DNA from: Gonapodya sp. JEL0774
Lineage: Eukaryota > Monoblepharomycota > Monoblepharidomycetes > Monoblepharidales > Gonapodyaceae
Direction: 5' to 3'
Length of the DNA stretch: 64,000 nucleotides
NCBI GenBank assembly: GCA_027604505.1
Contig: JADIIX010000040.1
Span: 1-64,000, forward strand
The notes beneath the pieces were generated by a model that saw only the letters and a list, made by a program, of their open reading frames with translations, was not told the origin of the DNA and ran no database searches. Below are positions 11,901 through 25,234 of this stretch, one piece after another (within the stretch, counting starts at the first letter, position 1; every line of letters begins with the position of its first letter). The translations under genes were made by a program, and so were the position numbers.

Positions 11901-14900
11901 CCGAACGGGAAACAGTTCTTCATGGAACTTGAAATACTCAACCTCAGGGATATAAGGTCGGGGGAAGTACGAGTGTGCTGTCAGTGCGACAAGGGTGTTC
12001 TATCACACCATCAACATGAACATTCCCATGCCAAGGCAAATTCTCACCGTGCTCGGAGTGAAATTTGGAGATTTCATCCCACAAGACCTCCCACATCACC
12101 TTCCCTTTCACCTCTACTGCAGACGCCAGTAAGGTCTTCGCATCTTTCCAAAGTGGCGCAAATCCCTCCCCAAGCATTCCGATAATGCAACGAGGTACCA
12201 CCTCGTCATAGAGCTCGGGCATTTGCCGCGACGAAGCGAGAATAGCAACCTTCGTAAAATAGACAGTCTTGTCACGGAAAGATTGGGGAAGCGAGGGGAT
12301 TGCAGTCATATGGTACAGAAGATCAAATACCTATTGGGGAAGAATGCCGATCTTTAGGTACCGAGAAACGATGCACGGGTGTTGAAACGAACTCTTCCGA
12401 TCTCACATCACAGGTTTTGGAAGATTTCGACTCGCCCGCTTCTCCTTTCGCCTTCTCATTACCGACGATGTGATCGACATCTCCTCTTTTCCGCTTTCTG
12501 CTGCCAGATGTCTCGGATTTTCCCGAAAATGTTTCTATGGTCCCAACACTGTTTGTTGATAGAAGTGGAATCTGATCATAGCATCGCAAGATACGAAGAG
12601 TATGTAGCCGAAGGTTAACACTTGGGGATGAAAGGTTGCGCTTGAGGATGGAGTAAGCCAATGACAGCTTCGAAGGTGAGAATAAACCCGCACCGACATC
12701 ACTGTGTGAAACACTGAAACGATCAATCTCCACACGTCGCCACCGATATATGTTATAAAACTCAACGAACCTCTTATGTATGCACTCGGCGAGCGTAGCG
12801 ACTCCCTTCAACACGTCAACCGCAGTAGACGCTTTCTCCAACAGTGACTCAACAACTTCGCTCCACAGTGTTGCCCCAACATCATATCTCCCAAGTTTCG
12901 TTGTTACTAGTGCCACAGCCTCCATTGCTTGTCCAATGAGAGTTCCTTGGAGGTACCATTCCCGCCGAAATGGAGCATCATACACGGGTTCTTGAGGTAG
13001 GGTTCGCGCGGCACTTTGTGAAAGGCTGGCGAGATCATGAATCATCGGCTCCCCTGGAAGGTCAATTCGCCCAAGTACGCTCACTACCGCAGCAGCCCTC
13101 CCAATGGATCTCGAAGTTTTGTCGGATTCCTGTAGCGCCGAGCAATCCCAATGCTCCGCAGATAGTGCGGAGCGCTTCACTGTATCCTCAACATGTCGTG
13201 CGACGGCGGGCGGGACCCTTAACATCCCCGCCGCAAAGCTCACAGAAGTAACTTTGCTGACCCAATCGCCACGAATAAGATCCGAAAGTGATACAAGTGC
13301 AATGTCCGCGTCCTCAATGCTTTCCGACCCGAGTGTCCTTGCGAGTCTTTCGAGGAAAGGCTTCCAGATCGATCCTACAAAAGTCTCCATTCCAACCTGG
13401 GAAGCAACTCGTGCCCAAGATGCCACGTCCACGAAAGATGGAAGTGACATAACAGCTGTCGTGAGATCTCGGACGTGAGAGAGTGCTTTCGGAGTCGGAG
13501 TGATAAGTAGGAGGGTGTGGGACAGCTTCAAGAGAGCCGGTAATGATGCTGGATGAACTGTATTCGTAGCTTTAACATATTGGGAGATGGAAGAAGTAAC
13601 AATTTGGAACAGAGGGCCGGGGTCTGGAATACGCACATTGTGCGAAGGATTTCTATGATGTTACAAAGGAACGCTTTGCACCACCACCCCCTCACCTGTC
13701 ACAAGGTCCCCCTTTTTGTTGCCCGCCACAACATTCAAAAGCTCAACCGTCAAAGCAAGTTGCCACCATGATTTTGTCTCGTCGCCTGTCGCTTCCTTGA
13801 TTACTGACATGTGCGTTCGCACTTCAGAGAGCAAAAGGGTCCACAGTTCCACGCATACGGTTTGCGATACATGTGTGGAGATGATGACGAAAACGTGCTG
13901 AAGAAGGCGTGGAACTGGTAGGGAAACACAGATGGCGAGTTGAAAAAGGAAAACGAAAACAAAAAACGACTCACCATTGCCCTGCATACCGCCGTCTATT
14001 TCCTCATAGCCTCTCTTCATTAAATCCAGCAAAAACACGCCTGCCCGTGAGTACAAAGTACCACTTGCACCCTTGCACACCTCTGCCACCAAAACCGCGA
14101 CTCCCTCCCTCGTCCAGTCTTCCGCTTTGGAGCCCACCGCATCTCTTACGACAGCTAAAAATTCGTCAATTGCAGTGTTCACGTGCTCGTCGGTTTTCAA
14201 GCGACGGACGAGGAAGGAGAAGGCCTGGGCTGCGAAGACACGCACATGTGTTTTTGAGTGGGACAGGAGCGGAAGGAGGAGCGAGAATGTGGATGAGAGA
14301 TTGCGAATAAGATGGGAGGAAAGATATTTGAGGAGATGTGAAAGTGTTGTGAAGCAAATCTGAAATGGCGGACAAGGTGTGTGGTTTTAGTAACGACTGC
14401 AAAGTTGACACTTCGGCGTTATTGCAAGAGAGCTCACCTCAACAATTTTAGCGTCTCTAACATTGATGAAGCCAGAAACAGCTTCGAAGATGGCAGGCCA
14501 ATCGTCCGCAATTTCCACTCCGAGATCCTTCACCAACTGAACTGACAGGTCCATCAAGGGCTCACAGGCCAGTGTATCCAGCTCTTTGAGACTATTCACG
14601 ATAAGCTGAGCGACAGTTCTCTTGTTGAATAGGAGAATAGGCAGAGACTTTGAATAGGGGTCCACTTCGGCTGCAAATCGGGCAAACGGCAAGGTGGTGT
14701 TCTCTTCGCGCCATTTGAGAAGCGAGGATTGAAAGAAACAATCGGCATCCTAAACGGGTGTGACCATCGACACGGTCGATGAGCATGGTTCCCAACATTG
14801 AGTGAAGAGTCACGATCCCACAGGGCAAACTGTGCTGCAAACCCACTTCCAGTGAGTCCTGAGCGCGTTTTAGAGAGGACACAGTCAGCTTAATATCCTT

Positions 14901-15310
14901 GATTCTTTCATTGAATGGTATGAACTGTTATCGAGGAGAATGAAGAATGAGTCGACTGGCTCAAACATATATGGAACTGCTCTGTGTGACAAGACGATCA
15001 CTTTGTAAGTGTTTCTCCCTGGTCCCTTGTTGAGATCGGGTACGGGGAGTGGCTCCCGCATCGTAGGTAGAGGGAAGTCGACAAGTTGGGACGGCAGAAA
15101 CGTTTCGGTGGGAAGTATGGAGGAGCTTTGAGCTTCTGGCGGGAGCTCGAATTTCTTCCTTTCATTGACCAAAGCTGTGCACGATTCAGGCCGCAAGGCC
15201 CCAGCAAGTTCTTGAACAGAAACAACTTCGATTTTATCATGGAACAAAGATTTACTTGCAGCTAGAAAATCTGTCACTGTTTCTGCCGCTGTGCCGTGCA
15301 TGCTCTTCAT
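5963..15310 (-). CDS. UTP20: UTP20, U3 snoRNP / small-subunit processome scaffold
   Basis: Giant HEAT-repeat protein of the nucleolar 90S pre-ribosome, required for 18S rRNA maturation. The C-terminus (5963-6228) is the Lys/Arg-rich tail (GLKKKAHKKRKVEEHKQMK). A 5.2-kb exon (about 6490-11697) holds the central helical repeats with family segments such as PLAKRIMVETD-like LKRIMVETDKAKSM and GVRQELLTVLSEMVKSFP. Upstream exons at about 11770-12340, 12350-13636, 13661-14390 and 14430-14745 give the N-terminal part (VFAAQAFSFLVRRLK; CEPLMDLSVQLVKDLGVE; CFFQSSLLKWREEN). The first exon probably starts at the ATG at 15310 and joins through RNTYK to FIPFNERIKDIKLTV, matching the family N-terminus; the donor of the second intron (about 14750-14830) is uncertain. 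Estimated size about 2,700-2,800 residues, as in human UTP20. Confidence 0.92.
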
Positions 15311-15517
15311 TCTCTAGCTCCAGTGGCCACTGCAGTCGTTTGGCCTTCTCGGGCCTAGGATTTGCTTTTGAAAGTCGGTCTGTGTTCTTGAAAGGTCCAC
15401 GATGCGATTTGGTGCAGTGAAGAAAAAATTTTGCCGAGGATGGGTGCGGGTAGACAAAGGCTGATAACTTTCAGCTGCCGGGTGTTCACCCCCACTCCAT
15501 CCCTCCTCTTCGCGACC
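15311..15517. promoter_or_regulatory. Short divergent intergenic region between UTP20 and VPS1
   Basis: Only 207 bp separate the two divergent start codons, so the promoters of both genes must overlap here or lie within the genes. No clear TATA box is visible; pyrimidine-rich stretches lie close to the VPS1 ATG. Confidence 0.5.
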
Positions 15518-18500
15518 ATGGACACAAATCTGATTAAAACCATCAACAAACTCCAGGATGTTTTTGCGACAGTTGGCGTGCAGAATCCCATCGACCTACC
15601 CCAGGTGGGACCCGAAGTGCTTGCGATTGACTCCACTGAGACCAACGAGTATTTTCCCTCTTCTTCCACGGCCCTGCCACCATTCATGAAACATCTCTAT
15701 CATCCATACTCTGACGGTCGTGGCTAATGACTCCTCTGTGTGCCGTGTCGCTTAATGCTGCCGAAACTGGGGCCTTCAATTGAATCCGTTTGGGTTGAAT
15801 TCACAGATCGCCGTCATTGGATCCCAAAGTAGCGGGAAGAGTTCAGTACTGGAAAACATTGTCGGACGAGACTTTCTCCCTCGGTATGCAGCAGGAAACA
15901 GCGATTGGCTGTAAAGTCATGGTTTAGTGATCAACAGTCTGACCATTCCACCTTGGATTTGTTTGTGGTCACCGTTTCCGCAAAATCCTTAACTCTCGAT
16001 ACTTATTAGAGGATCTGGTATAGTGACTCGACGACCACTCGTTCTTCAACTCATCAACCGCCGACTCTCCACGCCTTCTCCCACTGGTTCTGAATCCCCT
16101 GCGCTGACCAACGGAGTCTCGCCTTCCTCCCCAACTTCTAAGGAACCCACTTCTTCGAATGGGGAACCCCTGGAGTGGGGCGAATTTCTTCATCTTCCGG
16201 GCAAGAAGTTCACCAATTTTGATGAGATTCGGGACGAGATTGTCAGGGATACCGACGCCAAGGTCGGCCGGAACGCCGGCGTGTCGGACCTTCCTATTAA
16301 TCTTCGCGTGTTCTCGCCCAACGTTCTCACCTTGACCTTGGTCGACTTGCCAGGACTGACCAAGGTGCCAGTCAATGGGCAGCCCCAAGACATCGAACGG
16401 CTGATAAAGGACATGATACTCAAGTACATTACCAAACCGAATGCCATAATTCTTGCAGTAACTGCCGCCAACACTGATTTGGCGAACTCGGACGGCCTGA
16501 AACTGGCGAGGGAGGTGGACCCCGAAGGTGTCCGAACTATTGGCGTTCTCACAAAAATAGACCTAATGGATCCCGGGACTGACGTTGTGGATATTCTTGC
16601 TGGTAGAATCATCCCTCTGCGACTCGGTGGGTAGTCTTTCATTCATTTGAGTTCCTCAGGTCGACCTGATGGTTTGACCATTCGCAAACGTTCTTGCCGC
16701 TGAAGGTTATGTCCCCGTGGTGAACCGAGGACAACGTGATATTGATACGAAGAAGAAAATTGAGCGCGCTTTAGATGACGAACGTGCCTTCTTTGAGAAC
16801 CACCCCGCTTACAAATCGAAAGCGCAGTACTGCGGGACACCTTTTTTGGCCCGGAAACTCAACATGGTGAGATTCATAAGTTTTTGCGGCATGACTGTTG
16901 ACTCAACCGTGGGTGCTCCTGCTGGGCTAGATCCTCATGCACCATATCCGCAACACTTTGCCCGAGATCAAGGCGAAAATTTCCTCTGGCTTACAAAAGT
17001 ATCAAGCAGAGCTCGCACAACTGGGAGATCCTCTTGGAGACGGAAACGCTTCCCAGGCAAACTTGGTGCTGTCTGTCATTACGGAGTTTTGGTGCGTTGC
17101 TGGAACCCAATGTCAGCACTTCTTTTGGTTGCCCGCAACAATCTGATCGATGACATCTGCTACTGCATTACCTCCTCTTTTTTGGCGTTATCTCCCTGCT
17201 TCAGCAATGAATTCAGAACCGTCATCGACGGAACTTCGCAGGATCTCTCGTCGAACGAGCTTTCCGGCGGTGCCCGTATCTCTTACGTTTTCCACGAAAT
17301 TTACCGTGATGCCATCAAGAACATGGAGATTTTTGATCAGGTCAAGGATGTGGACATCAGGACGATCATGTACAACTCTTCTGGCTCCCAACCAACTCTG
17401 TTTATTGGTACAGCTGCCTTTGAAGTGCTCATTAAGCAGCAAATAAAACGACTTGAGGACCCCAGTCTAAAGTGTGTTCAGATGGTGTATGACGAATTAA
17501 CAAGGATCCTCAACCAGCTGCTGGGCAAACAGGTTTGTTGTTCAGTAAAATATTTCGAGTTCTCTCCAGTTCTTTGATGTGCTCTTATGTCGTCAAAATT
17601 CAGGTGTTCCGGAGGTTCCCCTCGCTGAAGGAACGCTTTTATGCCGTGGTGATTAATTATCTGAAAAAGTCACTGTCACCAACCAACAAAATGGTGACAG
17701 ACCTTATCGCGTGAGTTTAAGTTCAGGTCTTCCGCAATGTTTTTCGCATATTTACTTTTGCGGGTGATTCATCCAGTGCCGAAGCATGCTACATCAACAC
17801 TGCTCATCCTGACTTCCTTTCTGGCCACAAGGCTATGGCAATGGTACAGGATAAAATGGCACAGCAGAGGCAGTCTGGTATTTCAGGCCTGGTTGGTGGT
17901 CCCAATGACCCTAAATCGGGTCGGGGGGGAGCGAGCCCGGCTCCTCTGAGTGGACCTGCTGCAACCGTCGCCAGCGCTGATGGGGACTCCGGCTTCTTTG
18001 GTAGCTTCTTTGCAAAGAAGAAGAAGGCTGGCGGTGTTTTGGAACCGGTGAGTTTTTATTGATGGTGTCACATTCCAGGCCGAGTTGACCGTCCGAGCTG
18101 CTTCTCGAATTCCGAATCGAAGCCCCCGCCCGTACTGAAGGCTAGTGGCTCCTTATCTGAGCGGGAACTCGTTGAGACAGAAGTCATAAGTGGGTGTCAC
18201 AGAAGCGATCGAACACATTGGTTTCGCATTAATGGACACACTACTGTGAAAACGTGTTTCTAGAACTCCTCCTTCAATCCTATTACTTCATTGTGAAGCG
18301 TACAGTATCAGATGTTGTGCCGAAGGCCATTATGTTGAATTTGGTTACAGCTGCCAAAGAGGAGATGCAACGGGAAATGCTCTCAGAATTGTATAAAGTG
18401 GAGGTAATGGAGGAACTGCTCAAGGAGAGTGACGTGACCGTTGCAAGAAGGAAGGAGTGCCGGAAGATGATCGAAGCGCTAGTGAGTTTTGGCGTGAATC

Positions 18501-18614
18501 GAGATCCCTTCTTACCCCACGCTCCGTTTTCTTTTCCGTTTTCTTCGTGTGTTGATTTCACGCTGTTTTTGTTGGAAAATTCAGGCAAAGGCGGACGAAA
18601 TCATTAACGGGTGA
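15518..18614 (+). CDS. VPS1: Vps1-type dynamin-related GTPase
   Basis: Large membrane-scission GTPase acting at Golgi, endosomes, vacuoles and peroxisomes. The first exon opens [20 protein letters not shown] and runs to NPIDLPQ. The next gives the P-loop [20 protein letters not shown], then [14 protein letters not shown]3 DLPG and G4 TKIDLMD, with the [13 protein letters not shown] signature after a Ser/Thr/Pro-rich insert of about 30 residues. Middle-domain sequences ([62 protein letters not shown]-like [11 protein letters not shown]) match Vps1 more closely than the mitochondrial Dnm1 group. A disordered linker rich in Gly/Ser/Ala and Lys precedes the C-terminal GED ([20 protein letters not shown] to ECRKMIEAL). 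It ends EIING at 18614. About nine introns. Confidence 0.93.
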
Positions 18615-18972
18615 GCATTTAAGCGTGATAAAGGTGGTTGTAATGAGGAAATTCTCATTTAACCGCATGATCTACCAACAGGGTTTAATTAGATTGGTAT
18701 TCACGTGGTCTTACCCTGTGAAAACTGACTGGATGGTCTACTCGGTCGTTCTTCAGGACGGTGTGTGGGCCACCGGGTTTCGGGGGTCCTACTTGTCATA
18801 TGCTCCATAAATCAGTGTACTGTCGTTCAAAGTCTTTTCAGAAATCTACAGTAGAGAACGTGTAGATTTCGAGGGTTCATGTTCCCACATTCGGTGGTGT
18901 CTGGGATCGAAGTCTCGTCATGTGCACTCATAAAACTAAAACTTTCCTGAAACCCACACCATTTCATTCAGG
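18615..18972. other. Intergenic VPS1-THOC3 with a perfect inverted repeat
   Basis: Tandem-gene spacer of 358 bp with no gene. At 18841-18870 two perfect 10-base arms (GAAATCTACA and TGTAGATTTC) flank a 10-base loop, about 100 bp before the THOC3 start codon. It could be a hairpin in the THOC3 leader, or a dyad operator; nothing else stands out. Confidence 0.55.
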
Positions 18973-20364
18973 ATGTTCGCAACTCCGGATCAGTTGCGGG
19001 CTTTAGACTATTCCCGAAATCGATTTTCCAATCAGACTGTGCGAGAGACCAATGCTCATGACTCCTTCCGCGTGCATGGGCTTGAATGGAACGGAGACGG
19101 AACAAAGTTGGCGACCTGTGGAGCGGATAAATTCATCAAGATTTTGAACATTGGAGGAAAGGATGCACCCCTCTCCCTTCGAGGCCATCTGGAAGCTGTG
19201 AATACCGTGTGCTGGGATCCGGTGTCCAGAGACAGGCTCGCATCAGCGTCAAAAGACAAGACCGTCCGAATCTGGGACCAGCGAAGTGCGTTTTGGAGTT
19301 ACTTTGGCTCTAGGCAGCGGGAAGTTTCAGGAAGATCATTGTTGGACTCTCACCAACCTTCCAGCTGCCAAGTGCGAGAAGACCGTTCACACCTCTCACG
19401 AGAACGTCTGCCTTGCCTTCTCGCCCGACGGAAAGCAATTAGCCGTTGCCGACAATGATAGGACTGAAACGGTCACAACTGTTGATGTGGGGCAAGGCGT
19501 GGTGCTTACAACAACCAAAATCGGCTATGAAGTAGGATCCTTACTCGAGATCGCTAAGCGTCAATTGTTTATTTGACTTATTGCTATTGATTTTCATCGA
19601 CCAGGTCACGGAACTTCTTTATAGTCTCACAGGAGACTACTTGTTCATAGCGACACTCGATGGTCAAATCCTTGTGTACTCAGTGGCTACAATGACACGC
19701 GTTCACACTGTTCATGGCCACACAGCAAATATTTACTCCATTAAAATTGATCCCAGGGGCAGGTACGCAGTCGATTTTGGTTCGCAAGCTCCCCTTGTCT
19801 CCAAGACTCGAACCATTCGTGTCGACTTTTCTTCTCTATAAATCTGTTTGACTTCTTGTAGATATCTGGCTTCTGGTGCAGCGGACGGAATCGTCTCCAT
19901 CTTCGATTCCTCGGAACTCATCAGCGTGCGCACGTACACCAATGTTGAGTGGGTCATCGCTTTTCTCCATCTTGTTCATTTGCATTATGCATGACTGACA
20001 CACGTTTTCAGAGGGCCCGTTCGAAGTATATCATTCAGTTACGACGGCGAGTACGTAGCCGCGGGCTCAGAGGAGACTTCAATAGAGATCGTGAGTTTCT
20101 GGGGTGACTGTTTCTCTGTGATGCTTACCATTCTTAGCATCAGTAATTATTGCTTCATCTTGCAAGTTTCACGCGGACACTTGCCTCCCTGTCGGCAAAG
20201 TGCCGCCGCCCACTCCCAGCTACAATTGTAATGTTGTCGCATGGCATCCCCATCGCTACCTTCTGGCTCACGTTGGAGACTCGCACGAAACTAGCGCAAG
20301 GCTTCAGAACGGATTCGTAAGGCTGGTGCAGTTTGGGTCGGACCGAGATTTCGGGGGGCGATAG
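18973..20364 (+). CDS. THOC3: THO complex subunit 3 (Tex3/THOC3), WD40 repeat protein
   Basis: Beta-propeller subunit of the nuclear THO/TREX complex coupling transcription to mRNA export. The ATG at 18973 opens MFATPDQLRALDYSRNRFSN. WD repeats follow in order: VHGLEWNGDGTKLATCGADK, VNTVCWDPVSRDRLASASKD ending RIWD, CLAFSPDGKQLAVADND, LLYSLTGDYLFIATLDGQIL, IYSIKIDPRG then YLASGAADGIVSIFD, VRSISFSYDGEYVAAGSEE, and VVAWHPHRYLLAHVGD. These match THOC3 in order and in inter-repeat wording, including the closing VAWHP blade. Short introns fall near 19287-19363, 19531-19604, 19764-19860, 19946-20012 and 20091-20167. It ends DFGGR at 20364. The AG just before the ATG leaves open a non-coding or short extra 5' exon. 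Confidence 0.88.
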
Positions 20365-20696
20365 TTGCCGGAGCGCATGGCGATACCCAGCTAAATACCA
20401 TGTAACATTTCTTACATGTCCGAAAGAACAAAGTATTTTTTCGCGACATCAATGATGACGGGTCGACTGGCATATGCATCGACTCGTGTCGCATTGTGAT
20501 CCGCATTTAGTGCATGAGCTCGACGGTTACACTTCGTGCATCAACGAACCATCACGCTATGACTAAAATACATTCTGTGCGGAACATCATCATTCACCCC
20601 ATATCACGCCTTCCAAGTCAACTGGCCGGCCACAGTCGCACGCATCTCACAGACCGCACCTGATGACTTGACTCACTTCGTCGCTCCATCCACGTT
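20365..20696. other. Convergent 3' intergenic region
   Basis: 332 bp between the stop codons of THOC3 and PBP1. It contains no gene that I can support; it should hold both 3' UTRs and polyadenylation sites. Confidence 0.5.
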
Positions 20697-23600
20697 TCAC
20701 TGAGTCGGGACCACTCCCTGAGCTGCAGGTACGACTTGCGTTGGTACTTGAACTGGGGCTGGCATCGTGGGTACAACTTGGACTCCGGGTGGAACACCCG
20801 GTACTGCCACACCAGGGAGTGCTTGCACCGGAACTGGCAATGGGACTCCTTGTGGTACGCCCCCTGTGACCATTATTTGACCATCAGGACCTTGCTGGAA
20901 CTCTGCACCCGCAGCCATGAGCATTTCTGGTGTCATCATCACCACTTGAAAACCAGGGGGTATCATTTCGGGTGGGAATGGCATTGTCCCAGGCTGTGCA
21001 TAAACGAAAGGACCACGGGGTCCGCCGGCGGGCGGGAATCCTTGCACAGGCACGGAATGAAATCAATATGAGTGTCTTGCAATTGAATGAAAACGATCCC
21101 TACTCACCAGGTGGTGACATGGGCCCACTTTTTTGAGGGAATCTCCCTGTCTGCATCATTTGCGGTGTCGCGTATACCGGTGGTCTACCGGGAATGGGCT
21201 GATAATGCGGCATTGCGTACTTCGAAACAAAATTGAAAACCCATACGACAAGCCACCTATCAGAAGTCACCAGCCTGCAGACTTAACAGACGTACTCACC
21301 GGATACGGCCCCAATTGCGGGTTGGGCATCATGACCACAGGTCCATACGCCTGACCGTTCGTCCCCATGGCCATTGGACGGGCACCGATAGGCACCTATT
21401 TGAAAAAGTAAAACATTGGCGCGGTTGGAGAAGGTAGGGGTTGAGAATCTAAAAAGTTAACGAACAATAGTACACAAACCGACCTGGGGATAGAAGGGCA
21501 TGGGAGGATACACGTATTGCATTTGTTCGGGAGGGATGGGCATCGGTGGAGCAGGTCCTGTGATGCATCACCACATGCAGTGTCAAATTTTCAATTTCGT
21601 GGCCTGAAAAAGAGGAACCCGCAACTCACGTCCAACCTTCTTCCCTCCGAAGTATGCCATCTTATCACCTTGCCCTCCACCAGGCGAATGTGGGGCGGCC
21701 GACGGCATCATTAGACCCGGGCCACCCTGCAAACCAAAGGCCATAAATATGTTCACATTCACAAATGTGTAAGACGATTGAACTCACAGGCACAAAGTCC
21801 ACTGCACCAGGGTTGAAAGAAAACTCCTCTGCCTCCACATTAAACTTAAATTGCTTTTCATCGTCATCTTCCTTCCCTGACTCCTGGGGGGCACCTTGAC
21901 CGGAGAGCGTAATACCGTTATTTCCAGGTGAAGCAATCGCCGGGCTCCCGCTTCTGCTCCCATGCGCTGTGGTGGGTGCGGTGTGTGCCCGGTTCGCGGC
22001 TGCTGCACTTGGTGGTCTCAATCTTGCTCCTTCTTCACTTTGCTTTGCTACAGCCATCACGGACGCAGATCGCGCTGCAAGTTCGCCTGGGGCAGCACTT
22101 GTACTGACAAGCAGGGGGGATGGGGCAGAGGATTGTGCGGGGGAGGCAAGTGAGGCAGAGGCAGGAGCGGTGGCAGAAGTTGGCGTGTCGCGACGGATGA
22201 TATCTTTCAAATCCTCAGGAACGGGTGCCTTAATCTGGAGTAGTGATCAAACAATGGGACACGGCAAAAATTTCAGAAATGGAGCAGCGATGGTCGTTCG
22301 GAGAGCGCAAAAGCTCAGAACTTGGTAGCAGAATAATCCCTTCACGCAGAAACCAACCTTAAAACTCGTACTCCATGTTTTAAAATCCTGCAACAATGAG
22401 ACTTTATTCTTCTGGGCAATCTGTTGCTTCTTCTGGAGCAAATTTTCCTTCTCCTTTTGAGAAAAATCGCGAAATCGGTCGGAGAGCTCGTTAAAAATGG
22501 TGCCAACAGCAGCTGGAAACAGTGGGAGATGATGATGACAAGATCAGAGGTGAACATGCGAGGAGTTCGGGCGCGTGAAGTCGAGAATAATTTGATTTCA
22601 ACGCAGTAGGACACACCTCTTCCCTCCTCTCTTGCAGGACTGCTTGCCCCAGCCTGCCCCTCCTTCTCTCTTTCCCTCTCCTTCTCCTTTTCTACCTTCT
22701 CTTTCTCCTTTGCAGCTGCCGCTGCGGCTGCGGGTCTTGCAGCTACGGCAGCCTTGGCCACTTCCGTGGGCGTGGCTTTGGGGGTTTGCCCCATTGGTGT
22801 GGTGGCAAGCTGGTGAGTTGTGCTAGGAGCGGAAGAGGTGCTAGTGGCAGGAGCACGAGGGGCAGGAGTAGGCGTTGTAGGGTGGATGGATGTAGTAGTG
22901 GGTGCTTTTGCGGTAACGGGGGGCTTTGTTGGAGCTGGTGGTGGAGCGCCAGAGCCAGCAGAAGCTGACTGTGTGGCTGGCGTGATTGGTGTAAGGGGCG
23001 GTACTTGAGAATTGGACACTTTCGATCCAGGTAAAGCTGATGCTGACGAGGCAGCCTTCGCGTCCTTTACTGCTCCTGCAGCAGACACTGGAGATGCTGG
23101 CTTCCCTTCTTTAGGAGGCGCTGGAGACGGAGGCTTTCCCTGTCCCTGTGGCTTTCCTGTCGCTGTGGACTGTGATGCCGCCAATGGTGTTCCGCTGGGT
23201 GCAACTATAGCTGCAGCGCGAGCCGCGTCGCGGGCGCGGGCTTGAGGAGGAACGTACGCTCCCGGTGTGCGGGCCACAGAAGAGTATCTTCGAGGAGAAT
23301 CAAAAATGCCCATTCAAATACGTAATCATTGCAAAATCAGGAGCTTTTCGCACCTCCCCTCCTCATCGTCTTCTGTATCCGCAACGGCTTGCCCACGTTC
23401 TTCTGCAAGATGAGGATTAGAGGTGGACATCTGGAGGGAAGTTTGTTTGTTTTATGACGGATCGAATTCCCATAAAAACGTGTGTATGATTTCGGAATCC
23501 ATGAGGATGAAGTTTTAGAACATGTGGTGGTAAGTGATGACGAAAAGAAGTCTGACTTCTGCAGGAACTCCATTCACATTGAGCTAGTCTAAAGCTCCTG

Positions 23601-25234
23601 CTGTTTTCTTGCCCAGAAGCCCTGACAAGTCTCCTTTTCCCCAGTCACTTCCCATTTGCAATGATTAGCTCGGCCTTGCCCGATCTTTCGCAATCAATCA
23701 AGCATCCAACGCTCACTCCTTCTCTTGCTTCCAGCCAAAAAATCTCTGGACCCCGCAGACACTCGTTTTTGCACTCTTCAGTTCTTATCACCCTCCCCCG
23801 ACGAATAAAGCAACTCACCCCTTGAATCTCATTTGCGATCCTCGCCGCTTCGGTCTCCCTTTTTTTATAATCTGGCTTACTCCGATCGATTTTAGTCGTA
23901 TAAATTTCTTCCGCAAAGTCTGTTGTGACGCCGAAAAGCTTTTCATTGGCTGCGAATTGGTCCCATCTCTGTAAACTAGCACCACTCGCAGGTCCTGCGT
24001 TGCCGAGGGTACCAAGAGATCCCAACGCTCCCACAGAAAGATCGTCAGAAGGAGATTTGGGTATAGTGAGGTCTTCGCCGATGGCGGGGGAGCTTGTAGG
24101 GGCCACCCATGGTTTTAGTTCACGTGTTAGGTTCGGGAGTTGGGTGGTAGCAGTGTGGGAGGATATGGCGGTGTCGGTGAGAAAGGCTGGGCAGGTTGAA
24201 ATAGTGAGTGCGCGTGACAACGGGTCAGGGTTCGCAGGTGAGCATCGAGAAGAAATGAGGAGTCCAGTTCCAATGACCAGAACTCCTGTCTCGTGTACGG
24301 CATCGCAGCAATTCACGCCTGTCATCCATTACCCGCAAAAATTTCGCACAACAATTCCACTTCAATGTCATGTGGAACAGTCCGAGTATGAGAAGTAGAG
24401 TAAACCACAAAAGATCAACCCTTTTCCATGGTTCTCGGCATGTCGCTGAAGCAGGATCTTTAAATAACAGCTGCGGCGTGCGTCGTTCCCTGTGTCAGTC
24501 CTTTACTGTTTCTGTATCCGGTTCTTCAACGCTTCCGGTCCTTGCCGGAACGAGAAGACGGGGCCATCTGCCTGTGCGACACTCACAATCGTCCTTATCT
24601 TGAGCACTCAAGTCAACATTCTTTGCTGTAACCATGAGAACATCCTTCCCGGTGAATATCAGTTCTCTGATGAGGGGAAGTTGGGCTCGTTGAACACTCC
24701 TTGACGTTTCTGTTTCGGGAGCTACGCGCGAAGCCATCTTGAGGCACACTCCGAGGTCGTCTGGGCGAGCTGCATGAAAAATCCCCGAGTAGACGGCACC
24801 ATCCGTCGTTGTAACTTCGACATGGAGGCCCTGTTGCCAGAACGACGAGACGGGGGTAGAAAGTGAAAACGATCATCCCACCCAAAAAAATACAGTGATA
24901 AATGAATGTGATCAATCAAAAGTGCAAGGTGGGCGAATGGAATGCCAGGTTAAAAGCGACCAACAAAAGAAGGTAGGAACTCATATGCGACCGGACTCAG
25001 ACTCACAACCAGTGCAACCAGCAATCCCAATAAAGCTTCTCCAGGTGTTTCTTCTCCTTCGCCGAAATCCACTCTTTCCGCTCGGTCGCCCCATCCGCCC
25101 CGCCCTCCCCCACGTCCTCCCCACCCGCCTCCGTCCGCACCTCCTCGTCCTCCCCCTCCCCACCCTCCACGCATTCCACCGCCTGCACCTCCTCGTACTC
25201 CTCCTCGTCCACGTCCGCGCTCGCCGCGTTGCAT
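20697..25234 (-). CDS. PBP1: Pbp1 / ataxin-2 homologue
   Basis: Cytoplasmic RNA-binding regulator of poly(A) length, stress granules and TORC1. The ATG at 25234 opens an RGG-rich exon ([16 protein letters not shown], many GGR/RGG) that ends LLGLLVALV and splices directly to the ataxin-2 Sm-like fold ([37 protein letters not shown]). The next exon starts SFLTDTAIS and carries LsmAD ([37 protein letters not shown]). An exon reading [18 protein letters not shown] then [13 protein letters not shown] completes the conserved core. A Pro/Ala/Lys-rich linker leads to a PAM2 motif for PABP binding ([10 protein letters not shown], exon near 21790) and to a Pro/Met/Gln-rich tail split over several short exons, ending VVPTQ at 20697. 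About ten introns. Confidence 0.9.

Noticed and set aside
25003-25212. Acidic frame ending in [11 protein letters not shown] as the N-terminus of PBP1
   Set aside because: The overlapping RGG-rich frame splices in phase into the Sm-like domain and reproduces the conserved junction; the acidic frame does not.
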